Assembly: GCA_023807065.1 (NCBI GenBank)
Contig: JAJJLU010003798.1
Coordinates: forward strand, 1 to 30,764
Length of the DNA: 30,764 bases
Reading direction: 5' to 3'
Origin: Isotricha intestinalis
Lineage: Eukaryota > Ciliophora > Litostomatea > Vestibuliferida > Isotrichidae
Below the pieces are notes generated by a model. The model saw only the letters and a program-made list of their open reading frames with translations. It did not search any database and was not told where the DNA came from. Position numbers and translations under genes: made by a program. This document shows, in pieces, positions 28,965-30,764 of this stretch. Every line of letters starts with the position of its first letter. The stretch's first letter is position 1.

Positions 28965-29762
28965 ATGAATCCTGAAAATTCTAATCAAAACATTCCAATT
29001 ACAATAATAAAACAATTACAAAAAAGAAAAAATAATGATTCAGATAGATTAAGTATAGATCCTTTTATAAAAGTGAAAATTCAAAACTTTGAAAAAAAGA
29101 ATGAAAATACTCAAATATTGGTGAAAAGAAATAAATTTAAAAAATCAATAAATAATATAATAAATCTTTCATCTTTTATTAATTGTTCTGCAAAATCAAA
29201 TATTATAGATATAAATTTATTAAATTGTATAAACACTATAAATAATTATTGTGATGAATATAATGATATTGCATCAAAAACCTGTAATATGGTATATCAT
29301 TATCAAAAAGAAAATAATAGAGATTATACTTTTAATAAATATAATGAAGATTCACAAAATAAATACGAAAAAATTGTAAAAAAATTAATGCTTCCCCAAA
29401 ACAACAAAAATGATTTAAAAGAAAATATGAAAAGTAGTATATTAAAAAAGAATAAATTATATGTTATTAATGAAAAAGAAGAAAAAATCATAAAACAAAA
29501 AAAACATTTACAAAAACTACAAAAAACCAAAAATCAATTTAATAATTTATCTCAAATTAGTTATACTCCTTCAAAATCTCCTAAAAGAGAAAAAAGTTTT
29601 GATGAAAATTCAAAAAAAACAATCAAAAAAGAAAAGCATATACAACAAGATTCGGTAATTTCATCTAGAATTTTCTTACATTATTCAAAAAAAACTTCAA
29701 AAGAAGATGATTCATATTTTAATATCATTAGAAATTATAATGCAAGTGAAATGTCAGAATAA
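28965..29762 (+). CDS. Basic Lys/Asn-rich protein of unknown function
   Basis: 265 residues, ATG to TAA. No family is recognised. The N-terminal half has a moderately hydrophobic segment (NLLNCINTINNYCDEYNDI) that may be helical. From about residue 165 there is a Lys-rich coiled-coil-like stretch (VINEKEEKIIKQKKHLQKLQ), then a Ser/Pro/Lys region (SYTPSKSPKREKSF) typical of disordered phosphorylated tails. No signal peptide or membrane span. It is divergent from PKG with only 37 bp between start codons, so co-regulation is possible. The composition differs from translated spacer and supports a real gene. Confidence 0.65.
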   Translation: MNPENSNQNIPITIIKQLQKRKNNDSDRLSIDPFIKVKIQNFEKKNENTQILVKRNKFKKSINNIINLSSFINCSAKSNIIDINLLNCINTINNYCDEYNDIASKTCNMVYHYQKENNRDYTFNKYNEDSQNKYEKIVKKLMLPQNNKNDLKENMKSSILKKNKLYVINEKEEKIIKQKKHLQKLQKTKNQFNNLSQISYTPSKSPKREKSFDENSKKTIKKEKHIQQDSVISSRIFLHYSKKTSKEDDSYFNIIRNYNASEMSE

Positions 29763-30357
29763 AATTCTTTTAATAATAAATGTTTTAATAAAAAATAATC
29801 AATTATTTAAAGAATCTTATAATAAAGTTGATTCTTCATATAAATAATTGAATATATATTTTTATTATATTATAAAACCTAAAAATAAGTTTTGATAATT
29901 ATTTTCTATTGAAATATTTATTTATTAAAATATATTTTAACTTGTCCTCTCAATTTTTTTATTTTAATTTTAAAAACTATATTAAGATTCTCTTTTAATT
30001 ATCTTTTCTTGAATATGCACTCTGTTAAATTTTTATATTCTTTTTTACATTTTAAAAGAGATGAATTTTTTGATTTATGTTATATTTAATATTCTCAATT
30101 ATAATTTATTTCCAGTTTTTGAATAATTGTCTTTAAAATAGGAGAAATTTCCATTAATTTTTAAAAAAAATTAAAAATTAAAATTTAAATGAATTGATAA
30201 AATTAAATAATTATTTATTTTAAAAAAAGAATTCAAAAAATTTAAAAAGATGTCTAAATAATAATGTTATGAATTTTACTTCTTATAAAACTATATATAA
30301 TATTTCTCTTCACTTATTATTATATATTTTGAAATATAATAACCTAAATTTCTTTCC
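29763..30357. other. Intergenic spacer
   Basis: AT-rich with A- and T-runs; no frame with coding-like composition and no tRNA-like sequence. It follows the 3' end of the 28965 gene. Confidence 0.55.
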
Positions 30358-30435
30358 TATCATGATGAAAATAAAATATGAGTTTACCAGCAATCAATGA
30401 TTTATTTTAACCTTACCCGTAGATGGCTGATAATA
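30358..30435 (+). ncRNA. Candidate box C/D snoRNA
   Basis: A GC-richer island in A/T spacer. It has a perfect C box ATGATGA (30362-30368) and D box CTGA (30427-30430) with 58 bases between, a normal length for this class. The bases directly before the D box, TAGATGG (30420-30426), and an internal stretch GAGTTTACCA (30380-30389) are complementary to two adjoining pieces of a conserved large-subunit rRNA segment (TGGTAAACTC followed by CATCTA, as I remember the vertebrate sequence). The internal D' box is not canonical, and the terminal stem is weak (about 3 bp). Such RNAs direct 2'-O-methylation of rRNA or assist its folding. The boxes are seen; the rRNA match is from memory. Confidence 0.5.
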
Positions 30436-30764
30436 TAATTAAATTATTTTTTTATAAATATATTTAAAGTTATATTAAATTTAATTAATTTTTTTTGAAA
30501 TGTTTTCAATCTTAAAATTTGTTTTTATAAATAAATATATAAGAAAAAACAACTATCATTTTATTACCTTTTACTTTAATTTTTATTGAATTCAAAATTA
30601 AAATAAAAACAATATTTATAAATAAGTAATTGTTTGGATGCTTTTAAAAAAGTAGTAAATGGAGAGGCAAAAGAGAAAGTGAAGAAGGAAAAAAAATCAT
30701 TATTTTTTTATATTAAATATAGTCAAAAAATCAGATCAAAACGTAGTATATGAAGCAAAAAAAT
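30436..30764. other. Spacer with a possible exon at the right edge
   Basis: Mostly A/T spacer. From about 30632 the composition changes (more G and A), and the plus frame reads LDAFKKVVNGEAKEKVKKEK before continuing to a TGA at about 30750. It may be an exon of a gene running off the window, or chance. No start codon or splice pair settles it. Confidence 0.3.

Noticed and set aside
1..30764. CRISPR arrays, telomere repeats, tRNA genes, transposons
   Set aside because: None seen: repeats present are coding or simple A/T, there is no G/C-rich terminal repeat at either edge, no T-arm-like sequence, and no transposase or integrase.
1..30764. Anaerobic fungal or bacterial origin, suggested by AT content and DUF285
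   Set aside because: CDPK, four-domain PKG and axonemal light chain together with 28-31 nt introns fit an alveolate; nothing here is operon-like or prokaryotic.

Overview
The window is very AT-rich nuclear DNA from a motile alveolate, most likely a ciliate. The evidence is a calcium-dependent protein kinase with four EF-hands, a cGMP-dependent kinase with four cyclic-nucleotide-binding domains (a layout known from apicomplexans and ciliates), an axonemal dynein light chain 1, and very short GT..AG introns of 28-31 nt. The genetic code is standard: among clearly finished genes TAA is the usual stop, TGA ends the PP2A and the 16526-18541 genes, and TAG ends the Arp5 gene. This excludes ciliates that read TAA/TAG as Gln. 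The species cannot be named from the sequence.

Layout. 2-1766: a 5'-truncated leucine-rich-repeat reading frame running into decayed LRR and DUF285 (BspA-like) sequence. 2099-3520 (+): CDPK. 3521-4724: long spacer with palindromes and a minus-strand gene relic. 4725-7010 (-): pseudokinase / B-box / DUF285 fusion. 7504-9860 (+): three-exon ankyrin protein. 10201-11139 (+): PP2A catalytic subunit. 11342-11944 (-): dynein light chain 1. 12088-13779 (+): sterol/diacylglycerol O-acyltransferase (MBOAT). 14067-16403 (-): Arp5. 16526-18541 (-): unknown. 18717-19916 (-): PROPPIN (WIPI/Atg18-like). 19995-21939 (-): three-exon NEK kinase. 22095-25715 (+): ubiquitin-specific protease with NZF-type zinc fingers. 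25918-28927 (-): two-exon PKG. 28965-29762 (+): unknown basic protein. 29763-30764: non-coding, with a candidate box C/D snoRNA at about 30358-30435.

The genes are unrelated single-copy eukaryotic genes, not an operon or a single system. Signalling genes are frequent (CDPK, NEK, PKG, a pseudokinase and PP2A). Genes are packed closely: divergent pairs share 37-155 bp between start codons, and tandem or convergent neighbours are often only 78-200 bp apart. Five short introns were found by joining reading frames. They add a 56-residue N-terminus to PKG with a myristoylation/palmitoylation-like start, complete the ankyrin domain of the 7504-9860 gene, and extend the NEK kinase by 292 residues.

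I see no complete undescribed defence or mobile system. The most notable points are the pseudokinase/B-box/DUF285 fusion and its decayed relative, the PROPPIN without its FRRG motif, the PP2A tail without its regulatory Thr, the acylation-ready PKG N-terminus with a second possible start, the 37-bp divergent promoter, and a snoRNA candidate whose two guides match adjacent stretches of large-subunit rRNA.
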